This document shows, in pieces, positions 1 through 6,750 of a DNA stretch of 16,189 bases. Source of the stretch: an uncultured Lachnospiraceae bacterium (GTDB lineage: Bacteria; Bacillota; Clostridia; Lachnospirales; Lachnospiraceae). Every line of letters starts with the position of its first letter. Position 1 is the stretch's first letter. The notes under the pieces are model-generated. The model searched no databases. It saw only the letters and a list, made by a program, of their open reading frames with translations, and was not told the DNA's origin. The stretch is from positions 43,199 through 59,387 of the forward strand of contig CAJUQB010000019.1 in NCBI GenBank assembly GCA_910588285.1, in the 5' to 3' direction. A program made the position numbers and the translations under genes.

Positions 1-12
1 GGGCTACACCAT

Positions 13-1224
13 ATGAGAGGAACTGAATTTCTGGACAAAATGGAGCTTGTGGACCCCATGTATATAGAGGCGGCAGACGCAATGCCATTGCAGCAAAAGC
101 ACGTCCGGGCAAGATGGGGAGCAGCGGCCGCCTGTCTGGCACTGCTGGTCTTGGCAGGAGCAGCCTTTCTCCTGACCAAAATCTCACAGACCCCTTCCGA
201 CCTGCCCATGCTGTCCATTTCCAAGAACACTGCATCCATGGGATACGAGGGGTACATGGCCTATGACGCATCAGAGCTTGTAAATGCCAATCCCTGGAAC
301 GAGAATATGGCACTCACCACACTGCCGGTCTACCAAAACCCATTGACCTATGATGGGAATCATATTGCATCCGGAGCTGATTTTGAGCAAATGGAAGCCT
401 TTTTGCTGGAGGTTGCACAGCGGCTGGGACTTGATCCCAATACCCTGACGATTACCGACGATGTGCCGGATGAAGAAACGAAAAAGCAGATCACCGAGAA
501 GCTGGAGCTTGGAGGCGGCACTGTTCCTGACGGATATTTTGACCCTGCCAAGCTGATTGTACAGGCAAATGGCATAGAAATCCAGGTGGATCAGACACTG
601 ACAGCCACAGTCTCCTTTGATCCTGCCATAGCCCTTCCAGAGGAGTATCATTTTACCCACTTTGCCTCCCTGGATGAGATCACGGCTGTGGCCAAATACC
701 TGCAAACCCAATACAGCGCCTTCATCGGCATCAAAAATCCCCGGTTGAACATTCATGGCGGAGACTATAATATCTACGCCCAGCAGAAATATTCCATTGA
801 GTTTTTTGACCCGGAGGGGACAGATACCCAGCAAATCATCAATTACAACTTTAACCGGACAGCCTTCTATTGCAATGACGACGGGAAACTGTTCCTGGCC
901 AGAATCTACCGGCCTGACCTCTCTGTCAAGGTAGGAGACTATCCCATCATCTCTGTGGAGCAGGCAAGGGAATTATTGGCCGAGGGCAGCTGCCTTACAA
1001 CTGTCCCCTGGGAAATGCCTGGACTGGAATATGTAAAAAAGGTGGAGCTGGTCTACCGAACGGGAGACTACGAAACATACTACATGCCCTACTACCGCTT
1101 CTATGTGGAGCTGCCGGAGGAAACGCGCGAACACGGCCTTAGGGACTATGGGGCCTACTATGTCCCGGCCATAGACCGCGCCTACATCTCCAACATGCCC
1201 ACATGGGATGAGGGGTTTCATTAA
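13..1224 (+). CDS. Single-pass membrane protein of unknown function
   Basis: I do not recognise a characterised family. The 403-residue product has a short charged N-terminal segment with an acidic FLDKMELVDP stretch, one hydrophobic helix at about residues 35-56, and a large soluble C-terminal part of about 345 residues. Arginines just before the helix suggest a cytoplasmic N-terminus and an outside C-terminus. In related bacteria, proteins of this layout often lie next to an ECF sigma factor gene and look like its membrane partner; that is inference, because the upstream gene is outside the window. The frame stays open to base 1, so an earlier start cannot be excluded. The ATG at 13 is preferred because the GGG at bases 1-3 could be the end of a ribosome binding site cut by the window edge. 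The stop is 16 bases before the next gene, so the two are probably co-transcribed. Confidence 0.75.
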   Translation: MRGTEFLDKMELVDPMYIEAADAMPLQQKHVRARWGAAAACLALLVLAGAAFLLTKISQTPSDLPMLSISKNTASMGYEGYMAYDASELVNANPWNENMALTTLPVYQNPLTYDGNHIASGADFEQMEAFLLEVAQRLGLDPNTLTITDDVPDEETKKQITEKLELGGGTVPDGYFDPAKLIVQANGIEIQVDQTLTATVSFDPAIALPEEYHFTHFASLDEITAVAKYLQTQYSAFIGIKNPRLNIHGGDYNIYAQQKYSIEFFDPEGTDTQQIINYNFNRTAFYCNDDGKLFLARIYRPDLSVKVGDYPIISVEQARELLAEGSCLTTVPWEMPGLEYVKKVELVYRTGDYETYYMPYYRFYVELPEETREHGLRDYGAYYVPAIDRAYISNMPTWDEGFH

Positions 1225-1228
1225 AAAT

Positions 1229-1235
1229 AGGAGGT
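1229..1235 (+). promoter_or_regulatory. Ribosome binding site fixing the HicB-like start
   Basis: AGGAGGT lies six bases before the ATG at 1241 and just after the stop codon of the preceding gene. It favours 1241 over the in-frame ATG at 1208, which lies inside the preceding gene and has no such site. Confidence 0.7.
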
Positions 1236-1240
1236 TAATC

Positions 1241-1456
1241 ATGATGGAATACGTTTATCCCGCTATTTTTCAGCAAAATGAAGATGGATCCTATACCATT
1301 ACCTATCCGTATCTTCCAGGATGCATCAGCGAAGGCAAAAGCCTTGGCAATGCCATGTTTATGGCACAATCAGCTTTGACACAGTGGATCGAATATCTTA
1401 CAGATAAGAAGCTGGAAATTGAAAAAAAGACTAAATGTTGGATAGAGCGTGTTTGA
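1241..1456 (+). CDS. Short HicB-like antitoxin-family protein, no HicA partner
   Basis: The 71-residue product begins with the pattern of the HicB N-terminal domain: YVYPAIFQQNEDGSYTITYP, then LPGCISEGKSLGNA and a helix reading MAQSALTQWIEYL. HicB proteins are antitoxins of type II toxin-antitoxin systems. They bind the HicA mRNase with this partly degraded RNase H-like fold and usually bind DNA with a C-terminal ribbon-helix-helix or helix-turn-helix. Here the similarity stops near residue 60 and the DNA-binding part is absent; family members are usually about 110-140 residues, although some stand-alone HicB-like proteins are short. The last codons and the TGA stop lie in the palindrome at 1443-1467. 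No HicA-like gene is seen on either side. It may be a remnant of a toxin-antitoxin pair or a solitary HicB-fold protein. The ATG at 1244 is an alternative start. Confidence 0.7.
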   Translation: MMEYVYPAIFQQNEDGSYTITYPYLPGCISEGKSLGNAMFMAQSALTQWIEYLTDKKLEIEKKTKCWIERV

Positions 1457-1467
1457 AACACGCTCTA
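1443..1467. terminator. Perfect palindrome between convergent genes, likely two-way terminator
   Basis: Arms TAGAGCGTGTTT (1443-1454) and AAACACGCTCTA (1456-1467) are perfect inverted repeats around a single central G. In RNA the centre would open into a small loop on a stem of about 9-10 base pairs. The TGA stop of the HicB-like gene (1454-1456) and the TAG stop of the uracil permease gene (1467-1465, minus strand) both lie inside it. There is no long T-run on either side, so it is not a textbook intrinsic terminator. Its place between two converging genes suggests it ends both transcripts. It could instead be a copy of a dispersed palindromic repeat. Confidence 0.6.
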
Positions 1468-2736
1468 ATCCTTCAACACCGATTCCCTGCCCTCCGGCAG
1501 AACCAGCGCCAGCACAATCCCCACCACTGCCGCAAGGGCAAGCCCGGAGATGGTCACAGTCCCTGCCACCGGAATGCTGTCACAGCCAATCCCGATCACA
1601 AAGATCAGCGCCGCGATCATCAAATTGCGGCTGTCTCCGAAGTTCAGCCTGGAATTGATCAAAATCCGCACGCCCACTGCTGAAATCATACCGTACAGCA
1701 CAATCCCAATCGCTCCGGTCACCGGAGCGGGAATACTGGTAATGAACCCGCCAATCTTGCCAAATACGCCAAGAATAATGGCAAATACTGCCGCAATCCG
1801 GATGATGGAGGGATCGTAATTCTTTGTTACCGCCAGGACGCCGGTGTTCTCCCCGTAGGTAGTATTGGCCGGGCCGCCAAACAGGCCTGCAAAGGCCGTT
1901 GCAAGACCGTCCCCCAGAAGCGTCCTGTGGATGCCGGGATCCATCATGAAGTTCTGGCCCACAACAGCGCCGTTTGTGGTAATATCTCCCACATGCTCAA
2001 TCATGGTCACCACTGCAATGGGTGCAATGGCCAGGATGGCGTCCGCCCGAAAGACAGGCAGGCAGATCACCTGATCCAGGATATTCTTATCCATAAAGGA
2101 GAAGAAGCTGGCATTGGAGACAGCTGTAAAATCGGTAAATCCCATGGGAATACAGACAAGGAAGCCTGCAATAATGCCGAACAGAATGGGCATCAGATTG
2201 AAGATCCCCTTTGCAAACACGGAAATCGCAATGATTGTCAGCAGCACAAGCACGGTCACCAGCACAGACCTCATGGAAAACTCCCCATTCCAGTAAAAAG
2301 CGCTGGATATAGCAGAGCCGGAAAGCCGCAGTCCGATTACAATGATAATGGGACCTGTCACAATGGGGGGCAGCAGCTTATTCACCTTCTCATAGCCCAC
2401 CAGCTTGATCAGGATTGCGAACACCACATAGATCGCCCCTGCGATGATCAGCGCCCCCTTTACCGCTGCAAGCCGCTCCAGGTAATCCGGATCTCCCATC
2501 CGCGACTCGCCGATAATGGCAATAATCCCGCCCATAAACGCGAAGCTGGATCCCAGAAATACCGGCACTTTGCGCCTTGTCACAGCATGGAAAATCAAGG
2601 TTCCCACACCGGCACAGAACAGGGTGATGGACGTATTCAGCCCGGTAAGTGCCGGAACCAGCACAGTAGCGCCAAACATGGCCAGGACATGCTGGATCCC
2701 CAGGATCAGCCTCTGCACAATCGTTTTTTCCTTCAT
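1465..2736 (-). CDS. uraA: Uracil permease (nucleobase:cation symporter-2 family)
   Basis: This 423-residue membrane protein belongs to the nucleobase-ascorbate transporter family and most likely imports uracil with protons for pyrimidine salvage. Family marks include IQHVLAMFGATVLVP at residues 14-28, VFLGSSFAF near 59-67, the acidic pair site TMIEHVGD at 244-251 and NTTYGENTGV at 291-300. The glutamates at 247 and 296 match the two glutamates that bind uracil in E. coli UraA. Hydrophobic segments cover most of the chain, as expected for a 14-helix fold, and the length is normal. The start at 2736 follows GGAGG in the 41-base gap after the mrp stop. No promoter or PyrR-type attenuator fits in that gap, so it is probably read from the mrp transcript. 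Xanthine as substrate is less likely given the UraA-like motifs. Confidence 0.9.
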   Translation of the reverse strand: MKEKTIVQRLILGIQHVLAMFGATVLVPALTGLNTSITLFCAGVGTLIFHAVTRRKVPVFLGSSFAFMGGIIAIIGESRMGDPDYLERLAAVKGALIIAGAIYVVFAILIKLVGYEKVNKLLPPIVTGPIIIVIGLRLSGSAISSAFYWNGEFSMRSVLVTVLVLLTIIAISVFAKGIFNLMPILFGIIAGFLVCIPMGFTDFTAVSNASFFSFMDKNILDQVICLPVFRADAILAIAPIAVVTMIEHVGDITTNGAVVGQNFMMDPGIHRTLLGDGLATAFAGLFGGPANTTYGENTGVLAVTKNYDPSIIRIAAVFAIILGVFGKIGGFITSIPAPVTGAIGIVLYGMISAVGVRILINSRLNFGDSRNLMIAALIFVIGIGCDSIPVAGTVTISGLALAAVVGIVLALVLPEGRESVLKD

Positions 2737-2777
2737 AACTCATCCTCCGTAAATTCTGCCTGTTTGTATTGGGGCTG

Positions 2778-3626
2778 CTAAATACTTAAAATCCTGTCTA
2801 CTGCCTGGCCCAGGCAGGGGTTCTCCAGTTCATGAAACCTTCCTGCATCCGCAAGCTTCGCATACTCCGGATCCAGAGGCAGCCTGCCCAATACAGGGAT
2901 CCCGATTTCCTCTGACACCTGTTGGATATGGCTCTCCCCAAACAGCGGAATCTCCTTCCCGCAGTCCGGGCATCTTAAGAAGCTGTAATTCTCCACCATT
3001 CCCAACACCGGAATATTCATCATTCCGGCCATGTTGATGGCCTTCTTCACAATCATCTGCACCAGCTCCTGGGGCGAGGTCACGATCACAATGCCGTCCA
3101 CCGGCAGGGACTGGAACACGGTCAGCGGCACATCGCCGGTTCCCGGAGGCATATCCACCAGAAGGTAGTCAAGCTCCCCCCAGAACACATCGCTCCAGAA
3201 CTGCTTCACTGTGCCCGCAATGATAGGCCCGCGCCATACCACCGGAGCCTCCTCGTCATCCACCAGAAGATTCAAAGATATCACCTTGATGCCATTGGCT
3301 GTCTCTATGGGAAGAATCCCCATCTCATTTCCCCCTGTGGTTCCATGAAGGCCAAACATTTTGGGGATGGAGGGGCCGGTAATATCCGCATCCAGAATTC
3401 CCACCTTATATCCCTTCCTTACAAGCTCCACTGCCAGGGAGGCTGTCACAAAGGACTTGCCCACGCCGCCCTTTCCGCTGACCACGCCGATCACCCTGCC
3501 AACCGTAGAATACTCGTTCAACTGCTCCAAAAAGCTCTGGGGCGCTCCCCCCGCCTTGCTGGGACAGCCCTCGCAGCTCTCCCTGCTGCAGCTTGATGCG
3601 CTGCTGCATGTACTGTTTTCTGCCAT
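2778..3626 (-). CDS. mrp: Mrp/NBP35-type P-loop ATPase, Fe-S cluster carrier
   Basis: This is a 282-residue member of the Mrp/ApbC/NBP35 group of deviant Walker A ATPases, which hold and transfer Fe-S clusters to target proteins in the cytoplasm. Visible motifs are GKGGVGKS at residues 51-58, LDAD at 78-81, and DMPPGTGD at 158-165. A C-terminal CPDC pair (Cys219, Cys222) bridges a cluster between the two subunits in relatives. The N-terminus carries four more cysteines (7, 13, 18, 21) ending in CEGC, as in NBP35-like proteins that bind a second cluster, but without the DUF59 domain found in many bacterial Mrp proteins. GGAGG seven bases before the ATG supports the start. It lies 98 bases after mtnA, with a strong hairpin between them, and 41 bases before uraA. 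No obvious promoter is visible in the gap. Confidence 0.9.
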   Translation of the reverse strand: MAENSTCSSASSCSRESCEGCPSKAGGAPQSFLEQLNEYSTVGRVIGVVSGKGGVGKSFVTASLAVELVRKGYKVGILDADITGPSIPKMFGLHGTTGGNEMGILPIETANGIKVISLNLLVDDEEAPVVWRGPIIAGTVKQFWSDVFWGELDYLLVDMPPGTGDVPLTVFQSLPVDGIVIVTSPQELVQMIVKKAINMAGMMNIPVLGMVENYSFLRCPDCGKEIPLFGESHIQQVSEEIGIPVLGRLPLDPEYAKLADAGRFHELENPCLGQAVDRILSI

Positions 3627-3664
3627 CTTCCTACCTCCATAAATTCATGCATGATTTTTTATAA

Positions 3665-3687
3665 AGCATCCTGCCAGGCAGGATGCT
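3665..3687 (-). terminator. GC-rich perfect hairpin after mtnA, possible terminator or attenuator
   Basis: Arms AGCATCCTGCC and GGCAGGATGCT are perfect inverted repeats with one base between them. Read on the minus strand, the stem is followed by TTATAAAAAA rather than a clean T-run, so termination would be partial at best. A second short hairpin, GCCGC-TTTC-GCGGC at 3701-3714, lies between it and the mtnA stop. Together they fill most of the gap between mtnA and mrp and could end the mtnA message, protect its 3' end, or set the mrp level. Confidence 0.5.
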
Positions 3688-3724
3688 CTGCCTGCAGCGG
3701 GCCGCTTTCGCGGCATATTTCATC

Positions 3725-4837
3725 TCAGCCGCAGTGGGATACTTGTGCGCCTCTTTCCTTGGCGGCAAAGATCTTCTCAAAGCCCTCCCTGTAAGGCGCC
3801 TCTATTACTCCATATTCTGTCACAATTCCGGAAATTAATGTATGGTCCGTCACATCAAAGGCCGGATTAAATACCTTGACCCCCTCCGGCGCCATGGGGC
3901 ATGCATACCACTGCTCTGTCACCTCCGCGCCGGAACGCTCCTCAATGACAATCTCCTCCCCGGTGGGCGTCGCCATATCAATGGTGGAGGTGGGCGCGCA
4001 GACATAAAAGGGCACCTGATACTGCCTTGCCGCTGCAGCCAGCAGGGAGGTTCCGATCTTGTTGGCCACATCCCCATTGGCAGCCACCCGGTCAGCCCCC
4101 ACGAACACTGCGTTGACCCATCCCTTTTTCATCACCAGGGCAGACATATTGTCACAGATCAGGGTCACATCCACGCCGGATTCCTTCAGCTCATAGGCAG
4201 TCAGCCGTGCCCCCTGCAGCAGGGGCCTGGTCTCATCTGCAAATACCCGAAACCCATAGCCCATCTCCTGGCCCAGGTAAATAGGGGCTGTCGCCGTGCC
4301 GTAGCGGCTGGCTGCCAGCTTCCCTGCGTTGCAGTGGGTCAGGATCCCGTCCTTCGGCTTTACCAGCGTCAGGCCAAATTCACCGATGGCTCGGCAGACC
4401 GCAATATCCTCCTGCTGGATCCTGCATGCCTCCCGGCGCAGCTGCTCCAGAATCTCTTCCACCGGGCAGATGCGGTTCGCCAGGCATACCTGCTCCATTC
4501 GGTTCAGGGCCCAGGACAGATTCACAGCCGTAGGCCGTGCAGAATCCAGATATTCCTTCTGCTTCCCAAACTCCTGATAAAACTCCTCAAAGCTTCCCCT
4601 GGGCATGCTCCTTGCCAGCACATAGATGCCGTAGGCAGCCGCCACGCCGATGGCCGGGGCCCCCCGCACCTTCAGGCAGTAGATGGCATCCCAGATCTCC
4701 CTGGCGGTCCTTAGGGAAATCAGCTCCAGGGCCCCCGGCAGCTTTGTCTGGTCAATGATAACCACTGCATCCCCGCTATCGGAAAGCGCAACCGTATCAT
4801 AATCCATGATGTTATTTCCTGTCACAGCCTGTCCCAT
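3725..4837 (-). CDS. mtnA: S-methyl-5-thioribose-1-phosphate isomerase (MtnA family)
   Basis: The product belongs to the MtnA family, related to eIF2B, which isomerises 5-methylthioribose-1-phosphate to the ribulose form in methionine salvage. From the start used here (370 residues), motifs are RGAPAIG at 58-64, THCNAG with the catalytic Cys169, DETRP at 201-205, and VGADR with the catalytic Asp249, then NKIGT and CAPTSTID. Length is normal. The ATG at 4837 is preferred because GGAGAGGAG lies about 10 bases upstream. Other possible starts are 4858, which would overlap the ECF gene by 14 bases, and 4807, which begins directly at the conserved MDYDTV. The gene starts 7 bases after the ECF stop, so they form an operon. 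No mtnK, mtnN or later salvage genes are nearby. Close relatives act on 5-deoxyribose-1-phosphate, so that substrate is also possible. Confidence 0.9.
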   Translation of the reverse strand: MGQAVTGNNIMDYDTVALSDSGDAVVIIDQTKLPGALELISLRTAREIWDAIYCLKVRGAPAIGVAAAYGIYVLARSMPRGSFEEFYQEFGKQKEYLDSARPTAVNLSWALNRMEQVCLANRICPVEEILEQLRREACRIQQEDIAVCRAIGEFGLTLVKPKDGILTHCNAGKLAASRYGTATAPIYLGQEMGYGFRVFADETRPLLQGARLTAYELKESGVDVTLICDNMSALVMKKGWVNAVFVGADRVAANGDVANKIGTSLLAAAARQYQVPFYVCAPTSTIDMATPTGEEIVIEERSGAEVTEQWYACPMAPEGVKVFNPAFDVTDHTLISGIVTEYGVIEAPYREGFEKIFAAKERGAQVSHCG

Positions 4838-4844
4838 AGCAGCA

Positions 4845-5486
4845 TCACTCCTCTCCATCTATGGCCTTCATGCCGGAATGGCGCAGCACCTGTACCAAAA
4901 CCCTGGAAACCACACTGCCCACCACAAAGCAGGCAGCCGCCTCAATCAGACCGTTAATTCCCACAAAGCCCACCACAAAGGCAAATACATTCACCCCTCC
5001 GGCCAGGCCCTGGATGTAATCCGTCTGGAAAAAGCCCAGGCACAGCACTGTCATAAAAAACAGGGTATTGCAAATGGGACAAGTCAGATTGGCCACATAG
5101 TAGGATATGCCTCTGGTGCGTTTCCCCTTCTGCAGCGCCCAGAACACCAGCCCTGCAAGCCAGCCTGCCAGGATCCTTGTGGGCACGCAGACCAAAAAGG
5201 TCAAAAAGGGATTGATGGACAGCAGCGCGGCCCCGAAGGCACTCATGCCAAAGCACTGGATAAAGCTTGTGATCCCAAATACGCCTCCCAGAACTGCTCC
5301 TCCGCGCGGCCCCATCAGCACTGCCCCCACTGCCACCGGTACCACAATCAGGGTAATCTCCAGCCCCGGCATCCGGATGTACCCAATGGGCGTAAAGGCC
5401 ATCAGTAAAATAATGGCAATCAGAAGAGCCATCTGCACCAGGTATAAGGTTCCTTTTTTCTTCAACTTCCTCCCCGTCCTTTCCAT
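4845..5486 (-). CDS. ECF transporter S component (substrate-binding membrane subunit)
   Basis: This 213-residue protein has about six hydrophobic helices (near residues 15-37, 43-60, 63-80, 88-118, 130-150 and 163-200) and the PIGYI-R-PGLEITLIVVPVAVGAVLMGP pattern seen in S components of energy-coupling factor transporters, including pantothenate-type ones. S components bind the substrate and use a shared ATPase and EcfT module encoded elsewhere; no EcfA or EcfT gene is in the window. The substrate cannot be read from the sequence. Coupling to mtnA suggests a methionine-salvage or 5-deoxypentose compound; a vitamin such as pantothenate remains possible. The start at 5486 has only a distant AGGA, so a downstream start is possible. 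A candidate promoter lies at 5558-5586. Confidence 0.8.
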   Translation of the reverse strand: MERTGRKLKKKGTLYLVQMALLIAIILLMAFTPIGYIRMPGLEITLIVVPVAVGAVLMGPRGGAVLGGVFGITSFIQCFGMSAFGAALLSINPFLTFLVCVPTRILAGWLAGLVFWALQKGKRTRGISYYVANLTCPICNTLFFMTVLCLGFFQTDYIQGLAGGVNVFAFVVGFVGINGLIEAAACFVVGSVVSRVLVQVLRHSGMKAIDGEE

Positions 5487-5557
5487 AAGCAGCCGTCTTC
5501 CTGCCTGCCGGCTTCGGAAGTCTTGGACTGCTTTTCTTCTTTCACTCTAACTTCTCT

Positions 5558-5586
5558 ATCATAGTATAAAAACCACACAAAAGCAA
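5558..5586 (-). promoter_or_regulatory. Candidate sigma-A promoter for the ECF-mtnA operon
   Basis: On the minus strand TTGCTT (5586-5581) and TATGAT (5563-5558) are 17 bases apart. The -10 is good and the -35 matches only its TTG. The start would be near 5551, giving a leader of about 65 bases that contains the inverted repeat CTTCC...GGAAG (plus-strand 5496-5519). It stands back to back with the hflKC promoter. Confidence 0.5.
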
Positions 5587-5616
5587 GGAATTTTCCATAT
5601 AATTTCCCCATTTGCA

Positions 5617-5645
5617 TTGACATTAAATTGTATTATTGTTATAAT
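5617..5645 (+). promoter_or_regulatory. Perfect consensus sigma-A promoter of hflKC
   Basis: TTGACA at 5617-5622 and TATAAT at 5640-5645 are separated by exactly 17 bases, matching the vegetative sigma factor consensus in all 12 positions. Transcription would begin near 5652, leaving a leader of about 37 bases. The TTG of the -35 box is also the first codon of the longest open frame here, which shows that this longer reading is not the true protein start. Confidence 0.85.
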
Positions 5646-5674
5646 ACAGCTATACTTAATGACTTACCCATTGC

Positions 5675-5683
5675 AAAGGAGGG
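5675..5683 (+). promoter_or_regulatory. Ribosome binding site fixing the hflK start
   Basis: AAAGGAGGG lies five bases before the ATG at 5689 and downstream of the expected transcription start. It decides for 5689 over the TTG at 5617. Confidence 0.8.
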
Positions 5684-5688
5684 ACGGT

Positions 5689-6750
5689 ATGTTTCGTAAG
5701 AAAAAACCTGACATCGTAGAGGAAGAGCCCAGGGAAGGAAGATCTCCTCAGCATTTTACCGGCGGCAAGCTGGCCCGTATCTTCGGAATTGTGATCCTTG
5801 CGCTTTTTCTCGTTGTCACAGCTCTGAACAGTATTTATGTCCTGCAGGAGGATGAATATGCGGTGGTGCGCACCTTCGGCTCCACCCAGGTGGTGGAACA
5901 GCCGGGCATCAAGTTCAAGATCCCCTATCTCCAGGAAATGCGCAAGGTCAGCAAGGCTGCCAAGCAGTTTTCCATTGGCTATGACCTGGATTCCGACGCT
6001 TCCTATGACAACGAATCCTTTATGATCACCAAGGACTTCAATTTCGTCAATGTGGATTTTTATTTTGAATATCAGATCACCGACCCGGTGAAGTACTTCT
6101 ACGCCTCCGAGAACCCGGAGGAGGTCATCCGGAATCTGGCCCAGAGCTACATCCGCGATACGGTGGGCAGCCACTCGGTGGACGACGTACTGACCACCGG
6201 CAAATACGAGATCCAGACCACGGTAAAGACTTTGCTTCAGGAGCGTCTGGCCAATGAGGATATTGGCATCACGGTCACCAATGCAGTAATTCAGGATGCA
6301 GAGGTTCCCACTGATGAGGTGAAGCAGGCCTTCAAGAACGTGGAGGATGCCAAGCAGGGCATGGAGACAGCCATCAACAATGCCAACGCGGATGCCAACA
6401 CCAGGATTCCCAAGGCCAGGGCTGATGCCGACAAGATTGTCAAGGATTCCCAGGCCAGGAAGGAAGCTCTGATTGCAGAGGCGGAAGGCCAGACTGCCCG
6501 TTTCAATTCCCTGTATACCGAATATGCCAACTACCCGCTGATCACCAAGCAGCGCATGTTCTATGAGACCATGGAGGAGGTTCTCCCCGGTATGAAGATC
6601 TACATTACCGACGGCTCCACCCAGACGCTGCTTCCTCTGGATGATTTCAGCTCCATCCATGTATCCGGCCAGCCGGCTGCCAATAACACCACATCGGGAG
6701 ACAGCGCCAATCAGGCTGCCGCCCCGGAAGGAGGTACTGTCAATGAATAA
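5689..6750 (+). CDS. hflK: HflK-like SPFH/band 7 membrane protein
   Basis: The 353-residue product has a charged N-terminus, one transmembrane helix at about residues 29-50, and an SPFH/band 7 domain beginning YVLQEDEYAVVRTFG. A long charged helical stretch follows, rich in Ala, Asp and Lys (for example KARADADKIVKDSQ), typical of the coiled coil that packs neighbouring subunits. HflK and HflC form a large cage in the membrane; in E. coli it surrounds the FtsH protease and limits its access to membrane substrates. The tail ends in a loose Asn, Gly and Ala-rich segment. The gene has its own consensus promoter and overlaps hflC by 8 bases, as expected for subunits made together. The FtsH link is known for E. 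coli; here it is inferred. No ftsH gene is in the window. Confidence 0.88.
   Translation: MFRKKKPDIVEEEPREGRSPQHFTGGKLARIFGIVILALFLVVTALNSIYVLQEDEYAVVRTFGSTQVVEQPGIKFKIPYLQEMRKVSKAAKQFSIGYDLDSDASYDNESFMITKDFNFVNVDFYFEYQITDPVKYFYASENPEEVIRNLAQSYIRDTVGSHSVDDVLTTGKYEIQTTVKTLLQERLANEDIGITVTNAVIQDAEVPTDEVKQAFKNVEDAKQGMETAINNANADANTRIPKARADADKIVKDSQARKEALIAEAEGQTARFNSLYTEYANYPLITKQRMFYETMEEVLPGMKIYITDGSTQTLLPLDDFSSIHVSGQPAANNTTSGDSANQAAAPEGGTVNE

Noticed and set aside
2737..2777. PyrR-type attenuator or riboswitch before the uracil permease
   Set aside because: The gap is only 41 bases and holds just a ribosome binding site; there is no room for such a structure.
1927..2781. 284-residue plus-strand open frame opposite uraA
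   Set aside because: The His, Gln and Asn-rich translation is typical of an antisense shadow of a membrane protein gene.
5617..5688. Extended N-terminus of HflK beginning at TTG 5617
   Set aside because: The TTG is the -35 box of the promoter and lies upstream of the expected transcript start; the strong ribosome binding site points to 5689.
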